Below, one piece after another: positions 45,134 through 54,893 of a DNA stretch of 64,000 nt. The notes beneath the pieces were generated by a model. It ran no database searches. It had not been told where the DNA came from and saw only the letters and a list, made by a program, of their open reading frames with translations. Both the position numbers and the translations under genes were made by a program. Each line of letters begins with the position of its first letter. Position 1 is the stretch's first letter. Source of the DNA: Devosia sp. XK-2 (GTDB lineage Bacteria > Pseudomonadota > Alphaproteobacteria > Rhizobiales > Devosiaceae); the NCBI RefSeq assembly GCF_037113415.1, contig NZ_CP146608.1, positions 2,810,501 through 2,874,500 of the forward strand, written 5' to 3'.

Positions 45134-45170
45134 CAAAAAAATCCTCCCGCAAAGCAGGAGGACTTTTTGT
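45134..45170 (-). terminator. rho-independent terminator after tolB
   Basis: On the minus strand TCCTCC-(TGCTTTGCG)-GGAGGA is followed by seven T. It ends the leftward tol operon 24 bp after tolB. The T-run on the plus strand is also good, so it may act in both directions. The remaining 44876-45133 holds only the A/T-rich upstream region of the fasciclin gene. Confidence 0.85.
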
Positions 45171-45193
45171 CTAGGACGGATAGCCGGCTGCGC

Positions 45194-46504
45194 TCAGCCC
45201 CTCAAACCCGACCAGGCCGGGTCCGAGGCATAGCTTTCGGTCGGCACGGTCTGGGCCGCGCGTCCCCAGATATCCACGCTCATCAGACGCGGACCATCAT
45301 TGCCGCCCGGATCCTGGAAGAACATGATCACCCGTCCATTGGGCGCCCAGGTCGGCCCCTCGGCGTGATAGCCCGAATAGAGCAGGCGCTCGCCCGAACC
45401 GTCCGGATTCATGATGCCGATATGGAACTGCCCGCCCGACTGGCGGGTAAAGGCAATCAGATCGCCTTTCGGCGACCAGACAGGCGTCGAATAGCTCCCC
45501 TGCCCGAAGCTGATACGCTGCGCATTTCCGCCGCCCGCGCCCATCATATAGATTTGCGGCGAGCCACCACGATCACTCTCGAAGATAATGCGGCTGCCAT
45601 CGGGCGAATAGGACGGCGAGGTATCGATCGCCGCGCCCGAGGTCAGTTGCATAGGCTGCCCGCCGCCGGTCGAGACGGCATAAAGATTGGTCGCGCCGGC
45701 CTGCTCCACCGAAAAGGCCACTGTGCCGCCATCGGGCGAAAAGCGCGGCGCGAACGTCATGGCGCCCACATTGGCTAGGCGCTGCTGCCGCCCGGTGGAC
45801 AATTGCAGCAGATAGACCTGCGGATTGCCTTCGGCAAAATTCATATAGGTGACGAGGTCGCCATTGGGCGAAAAGCGCGGCGTCAGCGCCATGGTTTGCC
45901 CATCGGTGAGATAACTCACATTGGCCCCATCCTGGTCCATGATCGCCAGCCGCCGCACACGATTGGCCTTGGGACCGCTCTCGGCCACATAGAGCACGCG
46001 CGTGTCGAAATAGCCGGTGCCACCGGTCAGTTGCGAATAGATCGCGTCCGATACCAGATGTCCGATGCGCCGAGCCGAATTGGGGTCGGTGGCGTAGGAA
46101 TTGCCAACCACCTGCGCGGCCTGTTGCGTATCCCAGACGCGTACCGAGGCGGTAATCTGTCCGCCACGCTCGACCGCGCCCATCACCACGCCATCGACAT
46201 TGGCGGTGCGCCAAACATTGAAGTCGGGTGTATTGTTCACATCGCCCACCGCAACCGGCAGCGATGCCGGATCGAGCGGCAGGAACAGGCCCGAACGCCT
46301 AAGATTATTGCGCACGATATCGGCGATCTCGCGCCCGAAGGCCGGATCGGAAGAGGCAAAGTCTGGGATGGCGATGGGCAGCGGCTGGAAATTGGCGCCT
46401 TCCACCACGATGCGCAATTGCGCCAGGGACATAGGCGCGGTGGCCAATAGGGCGCCGCCGGCGAGGCCGAGCTTGAGCGCTGCGCGTCGGTTGAACAGGG
46501 TCAT
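45194..46504 (-). CDS. tolB: Tol-Pal system translocation protein TolB
   Basis: 436 aa from ATG 46504, preferred because it starts the leader NRRAALKLGLAGGALLATAP and has AGGACC upstream. The leader has a twin arginine, so Tat export is possible. The N-terminal domain (about 25-150) precedes a six-bladed beta propeller with repeats such as FSPDGGTVAF, YSPDGSRIIFESDR and WSPKGDLIAF. It works in envelope constriction and outer-membrane stability. The gene is followed by a terminator, and pal is not downstream. Confidence 0.96.
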   Translation of the reverse strand: MTLFNRRAALKLGLAGGALLATAPMSLAQLRIVVEGANFQPLPIAIPDFASSDPAFGREIADIVRNNLRRSGLFLPLDPASLPVAVGDVNNTPDFNVWRTANVDGVVMGAVERGGQITASVRVWDTQQAAQVVGNSYATDPNSARRIGHLVSDAIYSQLTGGTGYFDTRVLYVAESGPKANRVRRLAIMDQDGANVSYLTDGQTMALTPRFSPNGDLVTYMNFAEGNPQVYLLQLSTGRQQRLANVGAMTFAPRFSPDGGTVAFSVEQAGATNLYAVSTGGGQPMQLTSGAAIDTSPSYSPDGSRIIFESDRGGSPQIYMMGAGGGNAQRISFGQGSYSTPVWSPKGDLIAFTRQSGGQFHIGIMNPDGSGERLLYSGYHAEGPTWAPNGRVIMFFQDPGGNDGPRLMSVDIWGRAAQTVPTESYASDPAWSGLRG

Positions 46505-46571
46505 CGGTCCTAAATTTCTCCGGTCTTGCCGTTTTGGCCGCAGTGTGGCCAGCAAACTGGCAAATTCAAGG

Positions 46572-47720
46572 TCAGGGTCTGAGTTCCACTTCGATCTGCC
46601 GCCATTCGTCATAGGCGTCAGCCGAAAGCATCGAATAGGGGCCGCATTGCATCACCGCGCGCTGTGCAGCGCGGGCAATCGCCTGGCCCGCCGTTGAGGG
46701 GTCAGCAGCCACCACCTGCGGCGTGCCATTGACGCTGCCATCGCGGTTCATGCTCACGCTCAGCGTCACGTTCATGCCGCTATTGTAGTCGGATGGCAGC
46801 AGGTTCCAACACGTCTTGATCTTGGCCACCAGCCCGTCGATGGCCGTCTGGCTCAGCCGCGCGGAGGTTCCCGTCGTGTCACCCAGGGTGGGCGCACCGC
46901 CCTGCCCCGTGGTTGCGCCGGTGGTGGGCGCATTGTTGATGATCGAGGAAATCTCGTCAGCTGTCTCCGAACTGATCTGGGATGGCGGCGCAGGACGCGC
47001 AGCGGCCGCCGCCGCCTGCCTCTGGCGCTCTTCCTCTTCCTTCCGGCGCTTTTCGGCCGCCAAAGCCTGCTCGCGGATCTGCGCCAGATCGCTCGGCCGC
47101 GATGTCGGCAGAGCCACATCGACCTGCGCCGGCGGCTCCGGACTTGGTTCGGGCGTCGGTTCCGGCGCCGGTGTCGGTTCGGGAACGGGTTCCGGAGTTG
47201 GTTCGGGCTCGGGCTCAGGTTCCGGCGCGGGCTCGGGGGTCGGGGTGGGTTCGGGCGGCGGCGTCAGATCAGCCGGTCGCGTCTGCGGCAGGGTTACGGG
47301 CGTGGGTGCCGGTTCGGGGGCCGGGGCCGGTTCAGGCGCGGGCTCCGGCTCTGGTGCAGGTTCGGGTTCTGGCTCCGGCTCAGGCAACGGTTCCGCCTCG
47401 GGCGCTGGCGCGGCCTCGGTCACCGGCGAAGGCGTGGGAATATCGGCAGGCGAGGGTGTCACCTGGTTCTGCTCGGTATTACCAGTGGGCTGCGCCAGTT
47501 CGGCAGGTTGCTCACTCTCCACCACCGAAGGCGTATCGGTCTCCACCACCTCGCTATCGAGCTGCCCGAGACGGATATTGGAATAGTCCTCGATCGGCAC
47601 CAGGTCGACGGCAATGGACTGCACATTGGGCTGCAGCGGTTCTGTCAGGCCAAGATTGACCAGACCCAGCACCAGCAGCAGAACATGGGCAGATACCGAT
47701 ACGACAAGGCCCTTACGCAT
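46572..47720 (-). CDS. tolA: TolA-like energy transducer with PE-rich spacer
   Basis: 382 aa. One membrane anchor ([20 protein letters not shown], residues 3-22), then a long Pro-Glu-rich spacer (about 95-205, repeats of PEPEP and PAPEP), a short basic coiled coil near 210-240, and a C-terminal TonB/TolA-like domain (about 280-382). It spans the periplasm and links TolQR to TolB/Pal. The rigid PE spacer replaces the helical domain of E. coli TolA. Confidence 0.88.
   Translation of the reverse strand: MRKGLVVSVSAHVLLLVLGLVNLGLTEPLQPNVQSIAVDLVPIEDYSNIRLGQLDSEVVETDTPSVVESEQPAELAQPTGNTEQNQVTPSPADIPTPSPVTEAAPAPEAEPLPEPEPEPEPAPEPEPAPEPAPAPEPAPTPVTLPQTRPADLTPPPEPTPTPEPAPEPEPEPEPTPEPVPEPTPAPEPTPEPSPEPPAQVDVALPTSRPSDLAQIREQALAAEKRRKEEEERQRQAAAAAARPAPPSQISSETADEISSIINNAPTTGATTGQGGAPTLGDTTGTSARLSQTAIDGLVAKIKTCWNLLPSDYNSGMNVTLSVSMNRDGSVNGTPQVVAADPSTAGQAIARAAQRAVMQCGPYSMLSADAYDEWRQIEVELRP
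47130..47420. repeat. coding repeat for the Pro-Glu spacer of TolA
   Basis: Degenerate 6- and 12-bp units of the type GGTTCGGGC / GGCTCCGGT on the plus strand encode alternating proline and glutamate on the minus strand. The region is prone to length variation by slippage; the reading frame is intact. Confidence 0.8.
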
Positions 47721-47729
47721 GCCTGGCGC

Positions 47730-48164
47730 CTATCTCTCGCGCTCGGTCACGAGCCCGATCTTGGTATAGCCGGCCGCCGAAAGCAGGCCCATGACCCGCA
47801 TGACCGTGCCGTAATTGGCCGTCGTATCGCCGCGCAGATAAATGCGGTCCTCGGTGGTCGCCAATGTGCCCATGGTTGTGACGAGGTCCGCCTCGGTGAC
47901 GGGCGCTTCATCGACAAAGATCGCCCCGTCCGGTGAAACCGAAACGGTGATCGGCCTGGTCTGGCTCGGCAATTCATTGGCCGCGGTGCGCGGCAGGTCC
48001 ACCGGCACGCCCGATGTCATCATCGGTGCGGCCACCATGAAGATGATGAGCAGCACCAGCATGACGTCGACCATCGGCGTCACGTTGATTTCGCTCATAA
48101 TGGCCCGGCTCTTGCGGCGTCGGCGTCGCCCGCCGCCTCCGCCCGATGCGACACCCATACCCAT
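47730..48164 (-). CDS. tolR: Tol-Pal system protein TolR (ExbD family)
   Basis: 144 aa from ATG 48164, one base past the tolQ stop. A glycine- and arginine-rich N-terminus, then the conserved SEINVTPMVDVMLVLLIIFMV helix with the proton-channel aspartate, then a periplasmic domain with an ISVSPDGAIFVD-type strand. It forms the TolQR motor. Confidence 0.95.
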   Translation of the reverse strand: MGMGVASGGGGGRRRRRKSRAIMSEINVTPMVDVMLVLLIIFMVAAPMMTSGVPVDLPRTAANELPSQTRPITVSVSPDGAIFVDEAPVTEADLVTTMGTLATTEDRIYLRGDTTANYGTVMRVMGLLSAAGYTKIGLVTERER

Positions 48165-48165
48165 A

Positions 48166-48876
48166 TCAGCGGCCCCGCGCTTCGAGCTGGCGGCTGAGAA
48201 TGGTCGAGAACTCGTCGGCAAAACCTTCCAGCCGCCCGATCATCTTGCCGGCATCGGAGCTGAGCTTGTTATAGGCAATCACCGCCGGAATAGCGGCGAC
48301 AAGGCCAATGGCCGTAGCAAACAGCGCCTCGGCAATCGGTCCGGCCACCACCGCCAGATTGGTGTCCGACGAAGCGGCAATATTGGTGAAGGCGTTCATG
48401 ATGCCCCAGACGGTGCCGAACAGCCCGATAAAGGGCCCCGCCGAACCCACCGTGGCCAGAAAGCTCAACCGCTTTTCGAGATATTCGCTTTCCCGGGAAA
48501 TAGCGACGTCGAGCACCTTGTCGAGCCGCTGCTGCATGCCCACAAAGCTTGCCGCATTCTGCTCGTGGCTGCGTTTCCACTCCTTCATTGCCGCAACGAA
48601 TACGGCGCCCAGCCCGCCCGACGGCTTCTCGGCCTGCTGCTGATAGAGCTCCTCCAGCGATTGACCGGACCAGAAGGTCCGCTCGAACCGGTTCATCTCG
48701 AATTGGGTCCGGCGATAGGTAATGGTCTTGTCGATAATGATCGCCCAGCACCAGATCGAGGCACCCAGCAAGCCCAGCATCACCGTTTTGACAACGAAGT
48801 CGGCGGCCCAGAACAGCCCCCAAATGGACAAGTCAGCATGTGGCACGACGGCGCCCACTGCATCCATGGTTTCCAT
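48166..48876 (-). CDS. tolQ: Tol-Pal system protein TolQ (MotA/ExbB family)
   Basis: 236 aa with three membrane helices (about 18-40, 137-160, 170-195). GSAGPFIGLFGTVWGIM and ATAIGLVAAIPAVIAYN are the conserved proton-channel helices. It powers TolA from the proton motive force. First gene of the tolQRAB run; ybgC lies 178 bp upstream. Confidence 0.96.
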   Translation of the reverse strand: METMDAVGAVVPHADLSIWGLFWAADFVVKTVMLGLLGASIWCWAIIIDKTITYRRTQFEMNRFERTFWSGQSLEELYQQQAEKPSGGLGAVFVAAMKEWKRSHEQNAASFVGMQQRLDKVLDVAISRESEYLEKRLSFLATVGSAGPFIGLFGTVWGIMNAFTNIAASSDTNLAVVAGPIAEALFATAIGLVAAIPAVIAYNKLSSDAGKMIGRLEGFADEFSTILSRQLEARGR

Positions 48877-49054
48877 GAAACGTTTCCTTCCGGCCGGCCC
48901 ATACGTTTGGCCCCATAGGCGGTGCGATGGGGACGAATTCTGTCAAAATTAAGAGAAATGCCCGCATTTCCGGGCCCAGGTGACATCCGGCGCGGCGCAA
49001 ATCTGCCTTTGCCTACCTTATGGTCACCAAAGGGTTAATAAACCGATTCTGGCC

Positions 49055-49453
49055 TCATGCGCCGGGCCTGAGACGCGCCCGCAAATAGGCCGGCAACCGG
49101 GTCGCCCCACCGCCCATTTTGATCGCCACGACCGTTACCTGGGCCTTGGTGACGACCCGGTCTTCACGCGAAATTGTCTGGTCCAGCACCAGACGGGCCC
49201 CGGTGACCTCGACCACATCGGTGGTCACGGTCAAGACATCGTCGATCCGCGCCGCCGCCTGAAAGTCCAGCGTCATCGCCCTGACGGCAAAAGCCAGCCC
49301 CTGCCCGGCAAGTTCGGAATGATGAACATCGAGGTCACGCAGGAACTCGGTGCGCGCACGTTCAAAGAATTTGAGATAGGCCGCGTGATAGACATTGCCC
49401 GAAAAATCGGTGTCTTCGTAATAGATCCGGATGTTGATCGCATGTGCACTCAT
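49055..49453 (-). CDS. ybgC: YbgC-type acyl-CoA thioesterase
   Basis: 132 aa, a single hot-dog domain. RIYYEDTDFSGNVYHAAYLKFFERAR carries the active-site aspartate of the 4-hydroxybenzoyl-CoA thioesterase family. YbgC hydrolyses short acyl-CoA esters and is usually tol-linked, as here. Its start overlaps the stop of the helix-hairpin-helix gene by four bases. Confidence 0.93.
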   Translation of the reverse strand: MSAHAINIRIYYEDTDFSGNVYHAAYLKFFERARTEFLRDLDVHHSELAGQGLAFAVRAMTLDFQAAARIDDVLTVTTDVVEVTGARLVLDQTISREDRVVTKAQVTVVAIKMGGGATRLPAYLRARLRPGA

Positions 49454-49659
49454 GGCGCCCTGTAGTCCAGCCCGCGCGCAGCCATGGCCGGGTCCAGTTC
49501 GGTGAAGGATTTCGGCCCGACCCCGTGCAGGCCCGCCACATCCGCTTTCGCCCAGGTCGCCAGATCGGCAAATGTCTCGATGCCCGCGGCCGCCAGGGCC
49601 CGCTGTGCCGGACGGCTCAGCTTCACCACCTCGACAATGCGATCATCAACCCCGTTCAT
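49450..49659 (-). CDS. helix-hairpin-helix domain protein
   Basis: 69 aa. LSRPAQRALAAAGIETFADLATW and LHGVGPKSFTELDPAM give two HhH-like repeats similar to those in the RNA polymerase alpha C-terminal region and DNA repair proteins. It overlaps the NUDIX gene stop and the ybgC start, so it belongs to the ruvCAB-ybgC run. Binding partner unknown. Confidence 0.75.
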   Translation of the reverse strand: MNGVDDRIVEVVKLSRPAQRALAAAGIETFADLATWAKADVAGLHGVGPKSFTELDPAMAARGLDYRAP

Positions 49660-50156
49660 GCCGGGCCGCGCTCGTCATGGGCGATATGGACCTGCGCGTC
49701 AGGCAAATTGCGCAGGAAATCCGGCAGCCAGCGCGGCAGAAGATTGAAACGCTCCAGCTCGCCCCGCTCCAGAGGCACCCAATAGAAGGACAGGATATGA
49801 CCTTCATCGGGACGTTGCAGCCAGGGCGACGCCCCATTGGGCGCCTGTCCCGGCAGGTTGACCTCATAGAAAAAGCCCAGCTCGTGGAAATCCTCGTCCT
49901 CGCGACGATAAAAGCTCTCCGAGGTGGCGATCATGGGACCGATATTTGCTGGCATCGCCAGCTCCTCTTCCATCTCCCGCTCAAGGCTCAGGCCACTGGG
50001 CTCCCCCAATTCGATCCGCCCGCCTGGCAGCATGGTATAGCCGTCATCATCCTCGCGGCAGACCAGCACATGCCCATCCACGATGATGACCCCGGCTACA
50101 CGGAAGTTGAAACGCTGCCCCTCGATGGGAAAACTGATCACATGCCGCGCGCTCAT
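49656..50156 (-). CDS. NUDIX hydrolase
   Basis: 166 aa. The NUDIX box [20 protein letters not shown] spans residues about 50-69, with the family glycine after EE replaced by alanine. These enzymes cleave nucleoside diphosphates linked to another group; this substrate is unknown. Its ATG overlaps the ruvB stop by four bases, a clear sign of co-translation with the repair genes. Confidence 0.9.
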   Translation of the reverse strand: MSARHVISFPIEGQRFNFRVAGVIIVDGHVLVCREDDDGYTMLPGGRIELGEPSGLSLEREMEEELAMPANIGPMIATSESFYRREDEDFHELGFFYEVNLPGQAPNGASPWLQRPDEGHILSFYWVPLERGELERFNLLPRWLPDFLRNLPDAQVHIAHDERGPA

Positions 50157-51190
50157 TCCCCGTCCTCCTCGAACAGGCTCGATTGCAGGCCTACAAAGCC
50201 CTGCGGCACGACCTTGTTGAGGTGCTGGAACGCAATCGCGGTCAACATGCGTCCGCGCGGCGTGCGCTGAATGAACCCCTGCTGCAGCAGATAGGGTTCG
50301 ACGATTTCCTCGATGGCATCGCGCGGCTCGCTCAGGGCCGCCGCAATGGTCTCGATACCCACCGGCCCGCCATTATAGAAATCAGCAATGGTGTTGAGAT
50401 AGCGCCGGTCGAGCTGATCGAGTCCCCGCGCATCCACATCGAGCCGCAACAGCGCCTTGTCGGCAATGGCCCGATTGACCTCGCTGGCGCCGTCCACCAT
50501 GGCAAAATCGATCACCCGGCGCAAAAGCCGCCCGGCAATGCGCGGCGTCCCCCGAGAGCGGCGCGCAATCTCCATCGCCCCATCGGGCGCCATGGCCATG
50601 CCCAGCAGCCGCGCCCCCCGCGTCACGATCTGCACCAGTTCCTCGGGCGTATAGAAATTGAGCCGCACCGGAATGCCGAAGCGATCGCGCAGCGGCGTCG
50701 TCAAAAGGCCCGCGCGGGTTGTCGCACCAACCAATGTGAACTTGGCCAGGTCAATCCGCACTGACCGCGCCGCCGGACCCTCGCCGATGATCAGGTCAAG
50801 CTGAAAGTCCTCCATCGCCGGATAGAGCACTTCCTCGATAGCCGGGTTAAGCCGGTGAATTTCATCGATAAAGAGCACATCGCGCTCTTCGAGATTGGTC
50901 AACAGCGCCGCCAGGTCCCCGGCCTTGGCAATCACCGGGCCAGAAGTGGCGCGAAAACCCACGCCCAGTTCCTTGGCTATAATCTGCGCCAATGTCGTCT
51001 TGCCCAGCCCCGGCGGCCCCACGAACAGCACATGGTCCAGCGCCGCGCCACGCTTCTTGGCCGCCTCGATGAACACTTCCAGATTGGCCCGCGCATCGGC
51101 CTGCCCGACGAAATCGGCAAAACCGGAAGGCCGCAGCGAAACATCGAGATTATCGTCCCGGCCGCTTGATGCAGAAGTCAGATCGGTCAA
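50153..51190 (-). CDS. ruvB: Holliday junction branch migration helicase RuvB
   Basis: 345 aa. Walker [10 protein letters not shown] near residue 58, Walker B DEIHRL, sensor [19 protein letters not shown], and a C-terminal winged helix. It drives branch migration together with RuvA. Start overlaps ruvA stop (ATGA). Confidence 0.98.
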   Translation of the reverse strand: MTDLTSASSGRDDNLDVSLRPSGFADFVGQADARANLEVFIEAAKKRGAALDHVLFVGPPGLGKTTLAQIIAKELGVGFRATSGPVIAKAGDLAALLTNLEERDVLFIDEIHRLNPAIEEVLYPAMEDFQLDLIIGEGPAARSVRIDLAKFTLVGATTRAGLLTTPLRDRFGIPVRLNFYTPEELVQIVTRGARLLGMAMAPDGAMEIARRSRGTPRIAGRLLRRVIDFAMVDGASEVNRAIADKALLRLDVDARGLDQLDRRYLNTIADFYNGGPVGIETIAAALSEPRDAIEEIVEPYLLQQGFIQRTPRGRMLTAIAFQHLNKVVPQGFVGLQSSLFEEDGE

Positions 51191-51804
51191 ACGCTCAATT
51201 CCCTAAGTCCCAGCCGGATCAGCTTCTCGGTCGGCGTGTCCTCGCCTTCCTTGGCCACGACGCGGGCCAGGGCAGACGATGCCTGAGCGCTCGAATAACC
51301 CAGATTGGTGAGCGCCGAAACCGCATCGCTGACATTGGAGCTGGCGACACCCTCGCCCAGCGCCGTCTGCAGGCCCAGCGTTCCCGCATCAATAGTCCCA
51401 ATGGCCGGCACCTTGCCTTTGAGTTCGGTAACCACGCGCAAAGCCAGCTTCGGCCCCACGCCATTGGCACGGCCGATCATCGCCTTGTCCTGCAGGGCCA
51501 CCGCACTCGAGAGTTCCGACGGCGACAGCACCGACAGGATCGCCAGCGCCACTCTCGCGCCAACCCCCTGCACGCTGGTCAGCAGCAGGAACCAGCTCTT
51601 TTCCGCCTCATTGGCAAAGCCATAGAGCTTGATGAAATCCTCGCGCACCACGGTCTCGACGAAGACCACCGCCGGCTCGCCCACCCGCGGCAGCGCCTGC
51701 AGCGTCCGCCCCGAACAGAACACCTCGTAGCAAACGCCGCCGCAATCGATCAGCGCATGATCATCGCCGAAACTGTCCACCAGCCCCTTGAGCTTGCCGA
51801 TCAT
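51187..51804 (-). CDS. ruvA: Holliday junction DNA-binding protein RuvA
   Basis: 205 aa: an N-terminal OB fold ([20 protein letters not shown]), two HhH motifs with [17 protein letters not shown] and [13 protein letters not shown], and a flexible link to the C-terminal RuvB-binding domain. It overlaps ruvC by four bases. Confidence 0.97.
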   Translation of the reverse strand: MIGKLKGLVDSFGDDHALIDCGGVCYEVFCSGRTLQALPRVGEPAVVFVETVVREDFIKLYGFANEAEKSWFLLLTSVQGVGARVALAILSVLSPSELSSAVALQDKAMIGRANGVGPKLALRVVTELKGKVPAIGTIDAGTLGLQTALGEGVASSNVSDAVSALTNLGYSSAQASSALARVVAKEGEDTPTEKLIRLGLRELSV

Positions 51805-52307
51805 GCCAGAGCTCCCATGCGGCGCGCCGAAACCCGATGATGCGCATGGCAGATGGCAACCGCCAGCGCATCGGCTGCGTCGGCGCCCTTGATCACCGCC
51901 GCCGGCAGCAGCGTCTTGACCATCAGCGCCACCTGGTTCTTCTCGGCATGGCCGGTGCCGACCACCGATTTCTTGACCAGATTGGTTGCATATTCGGCCA
52001 CCACCAGCCCGCGCAGCGCCGGTACCACCAGCGTCACCCCGCGCGCCTGGCCCAGGATCAGCGCCGAGCGTGGACCGGAATTGACGAAAGTTTCTTCCAC
52101 AGCCGCCTCATCGGGCCGGTGCTGATCCAGCACTGCGCCCAGCGCCTCGGCCAGGTTCGCCAGCCGGTCGGCCAGCGCACCCTCGATCGGCGGGGTCAGC
52201 GTTCCACCGGCCACATAGCTCAGCCGGTTGTCCACAGCCTCGATAATGCCCCAGCCGCAACGCCGCAGCCCCGGATCGATTCCGATGATTCGTACAGCTC
52301 TCGTCAT
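51801..52307 (-). CDS. ruvC: crossover junction endodeoxyribonuclease RuvC
   Basis: 168 aa from ATG 52307, preceded by AAGGAAAACC. The RNase H-like fold shows the catalytic [14 protein letters not shown] aspartate, a mid-protein AAVEETF glutamate and the late [12 protein letters not shown] aspartates. It resolves Holliday junctions. First gene of the ruvCAB run under the SOS box at 52353-52367. Confidence 0.97.
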   Translation of the reverse strand: MTRAVRIIGIDPGLRRCGWGIIEAVDNRLSYVAGGTLTPPIEGALADRLANLAEALGAVLDQHRPDEAAVEETFVNSGPRSALILGQARGVTLVVPALRGLVVAEYATNLVKKSVVGTGHAEKNQVALMVKTLLPAAVIKGADAADALAVAICHAHHRVSARRMGALA

Positions 52308-52352
52308 GGTTTTCCTTGTAGTGGGAAGACCCGACCATACCAAGCCCGAAGT

Positions 52353-52367
52353 GAACAAATAGGCAAC
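52353..52367 (-). promoter_or_regulatory. SOS box upstream of ruvC
   Basis: On the minus strand GTTG-CCTATTT-GTTC, one base from the GTTC-N7-GTTC consensus, 46 bp before ruvC. A promoter fits over it (TTGTAA, 17 bp, CTATTT). It implies LexA control of ruvCAB and of the co-translated NUDIX-HhH-ybgC genes. The rest of the 278-bp gap to the GGDEF gene is featureless. Confidence 0.72.
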
Positions 52368-52585
52368 AAAATTTGCCCGTTACAATGCGCCTTAAAGTTT
52401 TACCAAACAGGCAAACTTTGCATTCACGAACCAGCCGTTAGCGTCCCGGCGGACGTAGGGACAAATGGGGTAGAAATGTCTGGAGCGATTATCCGGCTCG
52501 CCGGGAACACCTGCCTGGGCATGGCCATACCAAACGCTTCGCATGCCGGTCATTTTCGCCGGCAGGAAGGCGGCATGTCGAGCTG

Positions 52586-53362
52586 ATGCCGTGCCGCAAC
52601 CCGACTGTCCCCGCATTGTCCAGCGTCGGACGGTGGACACTTATGGGCACGCTCTCATGCGTGCTGCTGTCCATCGCCTTCACCACGGTCGCCTTTAACG
52701 ATTTGCGCGGCGATCTCGCCTGGCGTCTGCTGGCCGGCGCAACGGCTCTGCCGATCCTTATCGGAGCGCCGCTCTTTTTCTTTTGCAGCTTGCGTCTGCG
52801 CAGCCTGGCCATTGCCAATATGCGCCTGGATCGCGTCGCGCGCACCGATGGTCTGACTGCCTGTCTCAATCGTAGCGCCTTTGCCGACCGGGTCGGACAT
52901 TGGCTGCAGAGCGCCAGTTCGTCCGCAATCGGCGCCCTGCTGATGATCGACGCGGATAATTTCAAGGCCATCAACGACCTTTACGGCCACGACAATGGCG
53001 ATCATGCCCTGACCATCATCGCCCGCGCCATTCGCTCCGTCCTGCGCCGCGGCGACTTTGTGGGCCGCATGGGCGGGGAGGAATTTGCTGTCTTCCTGCC
53101 TGGGGTAACCGAGCAGCAGGCCCAGATTGTCGCCGAGCGCATCCGCCTGTCGGTCGCCGCCGCCTATTTCGCCCCCGACGGGCAGGTCCATCCCCTTTCC
53201 GTCAGCATTGGCGGCGCCGCCTTTTCACGGCCCGCCTCCTTTGCCCAGCTCTTCCGTATCGCCGACCAGCACCTCTATGGCGCCAAACGCGCCGGGCGCA
53301 ACGCCACCGCCCTGGCCGATATCGACGATCACCCCGTCATCGCCCTCAGGCGCAGTGCATAA
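52586..53362 (+). CDS. membrane-bound diguanylate cyclase (GGDEF)
   Basis: 258 aa. Two membrane helices (about 19-36 and 44-68) precede a GGDEF domain (about 88-240): DGLTACLNRSAF, MIDADNFKAINDLYGHDNGD and the active site GGEEF. An inhibitory I-site RxxD (RRGD) lies five residues upstream of GGEEF, so the enzyme should make cyclic di-GMP under product inhibition. Divergent from ruvC. Confidence 0.9.
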   Translation: MPCRNPTVPALSSVGRWTLMGTLSCVLLSIAFTTVAFNDLRGDLAWRLLAGATALPILIGAPLFFFCSLRLRSLAIANMRLDRVARTDGLTACLNRSAFADRVGHWLQSASSSAIGALLMIDADNFKAINDLYGHDNGDHALTIIARAIRSVLRRGDFVGRMGGEEFAVFLPGVTEQQAQIVAERIRLSVAAAYFAPDGQVHPLSVSIGGAAFSRPASFAQLFRIADQHLYGAKRAGRNATALADIDDHPVIALRRSA

Positions 53363-53381
53363 ATAAAGAGTGGCACCGACA

Positions 53382-53921
53382 TCAGGCCTTCTCGGCAATC
53401 CAGTCCATTATGCTGACCGCCGCTTCATCCGACATAAGCCTCGTCACGTCGAGACGTAGCAGATGCGGCGCATCGGCGCCCAGCAATGACTTTGCCTCGG
53501 CATGGTTTCGGCGCGCCATTTCCCCATCCCTGGGCTTTCGTTTGGCGCCCCGCCCTTCCGCTTGAATGCGGCGCATATTCTCATCGAGGTCACAATGCAG
53601 GTGCACGACATAAAGCGGGGCACGATCTCGCCCGAGAGCCTCGATCCGGCGCCACTCGGCGGTGCCCCATTCGCTGTCACCCGCCAAAACGGTGGTAATG
53701 ATCACCGGAACATCGGCCGGCAGGTCGCGAATGAGATCGTGCGCGATGGCCTCGACTTTCTCGACCGTCGCCACAAAAGCGGGCGACCTGAACTCCGTCA
53801 GGGCAAAGGCGACGTTATAGACCGTGTGGATATCGAGAAGACGACCCGCGACGCGTGCGGCCAGCTCTTGCCCGATGGTGAGCTTGCCCACACCCGGATA
53901 GCCATTGAGTACAATGAGCAT
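53382..53921 (-). CDS. AAA-family P-loop kinase-like protein
   Basis: 179 aa from ATG 53921, with GGAGGAGAG upstream. P-loop LNGYPGVGKLTIGQ near residue 9, with leucine where serine or threonine is usual before T (GKLT), a TTVLAGDSEW strand and an arginine-rich lid EGRGAKRKPRDGEMARRN. It resembles shikimate- or chloramphenicol-kinase-like small kinases. The substrate is unknown. Confidence 0.8.
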   Translation of the reverse strand: MLIVLNGYPGVGKLTIGQELAARVAGRLLDIHTVYNVAFALTEFRSPAFVATVEKVEAIAHDLIRDLPADVPVIITTVLAGDSEWGTAEWRRIEALGRDRAPLYVVHLHCDLDENMRRIQAEGRGAKRKPRDGEMARRNHAEAKSLLGADAPHLLRLDVTRLMSDEAAVSIMDWIAEKA

Positions 53922-54027
53922 TGCTGGCTCTCCTCCATGATGAGGGGAGACTGACCCAGGACATCGGCCCACGACAAGCCGTAATGCGCGCCGCCCCAAC
54001 TAGTGGGACGGCGCGGCTGAAGAATGC

Positions 54028-54774
54028 TCAGCCCTCCAGCTTGGCGGCGTCTTCCTCGCTCATGTCGAAGTTCGAATAGACGTTCTGCACGTCATCGTCT
54101 TCCTCGAGCGTATTGATAAGCTTCATCAGCGTCGCGCCTTTTTCGGCGTCGATGGGTGTCTGGTTCTGTGGCTTCCAGATCGCCTTGACCGATTCAGCTT
54201 CCCCCAGCACCGCCTCGAGCGCCGCCGACACTTCGGCCATGGTCTCGAATGTGGTGTAGATATAGTGGCCGTCCTCGTCGCTCTCGACATCGTCGGCGCC
54301 AGCCTCGATGGCCGCTTCCATCACCTTGTCTTCCGAGCCCACCGAGGCCGGATAGGTGATCTCGCCAACGCGGTCGAACATGAAGCCGACCGAGCCGGTT
54401 TCACCCAGCGCGCCACCATTCTTGGAAAAATAGGACCGCACATTCGAGGCAGTGCGATTGCGATTGTCGGTCAGCGCTTCAACGATAACGGCCACGCCCC
54501 CCGGGCCATAGCCTTCATAGCGGATCTCATCATAGTTCTCGCTATCGGCGCCCGATGCCTTCTTGATGGCGCGGTCGATATTGTCCTTGGGCATGGATTG
54601 GGCGCGGGCATTGGCCACGGCCAGGCGCAGGCGGGCATTAAAGGCCGGGTCGGGCTGGCCCATCTTGGCCGCCACGGTGATTTCGCGGGCCAGCTTGGAG
54701 AAGATTTTCGAACGGATCGCGTCCGACTTGCCCTTGCGGTGCATGATGTTTTTGGCGTGGGAATGGCCAGCCAT
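54028..54774 (-). CDS. YebC/PmpR-family regulatory protein
   Basis: 248 aa, full length: [54 protein letters not shown] and [17 protein letters not shown] motifs of the TACO1/YebC family. Members are described as DNA-binding regulators and more recently as helpers of translation at difficult sequences. Confidence 0.96.
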   Translation of the reverse strand: MAGHSHAKNIMHRKGKSDAIRSKIFSKLAREITVAAKMGQPDPAFNARLRLAVANARAQSMPKDNIDRAIKKASGADSENYDEIRYEGYGPGGVAVIVEALTDNRNRTASNVRSYFSKNGGALGETGSVGFMFDRVGEITYPASVGSEDKVMEAAIEAGADDVESDEDGHYIYTTFETMAEVSAALEAVLGEAESVKAIWKPQNQTPIDAEKGATLMKLINTLEEDDDVQNVYSNFDMSEEDAAKLEG

Positions 54775-54893
54775 TAGAGACCTCGGATAAGCAATTCACG
54801 GATTTCGCCGGTGCTTATAGGGGGTGAAAAGGCAAAAATAAAGCGCCCGCCCGGCATCATGCCCGGCGGACGCGTTTCCTGGGCTCGCTCTTG

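Noticed and set aside
46816..47586. Glycine-serine-rich plus-strand frame opposite tolA
   Set aside because: It is produced by the Pro-Glu codon repeat of tolA read on the other strand.
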